Assembly (NCBI GenBank): GCA_020073395.1 | Contig: JAIQFF010000001.1 | Span: forward strand, 1 to 64,000 | Source: Terriglobia bacterium | Lineage (GTDB): Bacteria > Acidobacteriota > Terriglobia > Terriglobales > Acidobacteriaceae | Reading direction: 5' to 3' | Length of the DNA: 64,000 nucleotides | Shown here: positions 63,444 to 64,000 of the stretch, piece after piece | Position numbering within the stretch: the stretch's first letter is position 1 | Layout: each line of letters starts with the position of its first letter | The notes under the pieces: generated by a model | Database searches by the model: none | What the model saw: the letters and a program-made list of their open reading frames with translations, nothing else | What the model was told of the DNA's origin: nothing | Program-made: the position numbers and the translations under genes

Positions 63444-64000
63444 TGGGTGTGCCCGTTGCGCTTGGTTCTGCCGTTGGCCTCGAGGGGCACAGTGCGCAGA
63501 TATTCCAGCACCTGGCGGGCGGCGTCCTGCTCTGCATTTTTCTTGGTCGAACCATCTGCCCGTCCGATGAATTCTGCTTTGCCGGTACTCTCCAGCGGCT
63601 GCAGGCGTGCCTCTACGGTGAAAGTCTTGCTGTGTTCCGGGCCACGTTCTTTCACCAGCGCATAAGTGGGTTGGGGTCTTCCGGTGGCCTGCAACTTTTC
63701 CTGTAACGCCGACTTGTAATCGGTCACCGGCAGGCTGCTGCCATTGGAAGCAATCCGTTCCAGTTCCGGGATGACGATGGACTGCAGCACAAAGCGGCGG
63801 GCGGCGTCCAGGCCGCCGTCAAGGTAGATGGCCGCCAGGACAGCCTCCAGCGCATCCACCAGCAGGGCAGTCTTATTGCGGCCTCCACTCTTCTCCTCAC
63901 CTCGCCCCAGGTTCAGGTAGTGTCCTAACTCCAACTCCTGGGCCACTCCGATCAGGTGCTTTTCGCTTACCAGGTGCGCCCTGAGCTTGGAGAGTTCTCC
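63440..64000 (-). CDS. rnc: ribonuclease III (5' partial)
   Basis: The frame is open to the window edge, so the N-terminal part, including the ERLEFLGDSVL region, is outside. Visible: GELSKLRAHLVSE at the edge, then LGHYLNLGRGEEKSGGRNKT and ALLVDALEAVLAAIYLDGG, whose Asp and Glu are the second set of metal ligands, and a C-terminal dsRNA-binding domain (DYKSALQEKLQATGRPQPTY, AEFIGRADGSTKKNAEQDAA). RNase III processes rRNA precursors and duplex RNAs. It leads the lepB-lepB-asmA run. Confidence 0.95.
   Translation of the reverse strand, partial: GELSKLRAHLVSEKHLIGVAQELELGHYLNLGRGEEKSGGRNKTALLVDALEAVLAAIYLDGGLDAARRFVLQSIVIPELERIASNGSSLPVTDYKSALQEKLQATGRPQPTYALVKERGPEHSKTFTVEARLQPLESTGKAEFIGRADGSTKKNAEQDAARQVLEYLRTVPLEANGRTKRNGHTQ

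Overview
The window is a chromosomal segment of about 60% G+C and almost entirely housekeeping in content. It most likely comes from a soil Acidobacteriota (Terriglobia / Koribacter-like). The reasons are an 'acidobacterial VWFA-related' secreted protein next to a 1200-residue Oar-like TonB-dependent receptor with an N-terminal carboxypeptidase-regulatory domain, an Hfq-like Sm protein, a DUF1684 protein, HspR/HAIR control of dnaK, and a high density of short palindromic intergenic repeats. The assignment rests on recognising gene families, not on a search. I see no rRNA, tRNA, CRISPR array, transposase gene or prophage.

Layout. 1-8 kb (+): 3' part of a MoaD-MoaE fusion, VWFA protein, TonB-type receptor, Hfq-like protein, inositol-phosphatase (suhB) and a DUF1684 protein. 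8-16.5 kb: aconitase (+), then PEP carboxylase, peroxiredoxin and ffh (-), and an AT-richer gene broken by an in-frame TGA. 16.5-24 kb (-): a stress region read as dnaK, a 58-residue protein, dnaJ, a duplicated glycine-rich membrane protein, an APC permease, the heat-shock repressor hspR and a histone-deacetylase-like protein; dnaK has a sigma-70-like promoter overlapped by a HAIR operator. 24-27.4 kb (-): flavin reductase, glmS, purS, small protein. 27.4-30.7 kb: an unassigned cluster with an XRE/S24-like regulator, a convergent small protein, a 42-codon secreted two-cysteine peptide missed by ordinary ORF cut-offs, a frameshifted membrane protein and a membrane-anchored helical protein. 30.7-36 kb: sigma-54 activator, Crp/Fnr regulator with an N-terminal cysteine cluster, LytTR response regulator, rlmB. 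36-46 kb: peptidase-like protein lacking its catalytic Glu, beta-CASP nuclease, DinB, trpD, sucCD, ndk, tautomerase, ABM monooxygenase, purA. 46-54 kb: mutM, ROK kinase, then the tight minus-strand run M50 protease-trpS-scpA-scpB-rluB-hisC, preceded by a hexapeptide acyltransferase. 54-64 kb: arginase-family hydrolase, permease and D-aminoacylase-like protein (+), then the overlapping minus-strand operon rnc-lepB-lepB-asmA-hypothetical.

Central metabolism is well represented (ppc, aconitase, sucCD, purA, purS, ndk, glmS). The most unusual signal is the repeat population. Several families (A, B, C and 'word-like' hairpins D-F) fill the gaps between genes, nest inside one another, and appear in frame inside conserved genes: about 41 extra residues in mutM, about 20 in aconitase, and the N-terminal arm of hisC. 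This resembles the Rickettsia palindromic elements known to insert in coding genes. The second candidate for novelty is the regulator/peptide/membrane-protein cluster at 27.4-30.7 kb. Coordinates come from reading the sequence by eye; functions rest on motif recognition without database searches.
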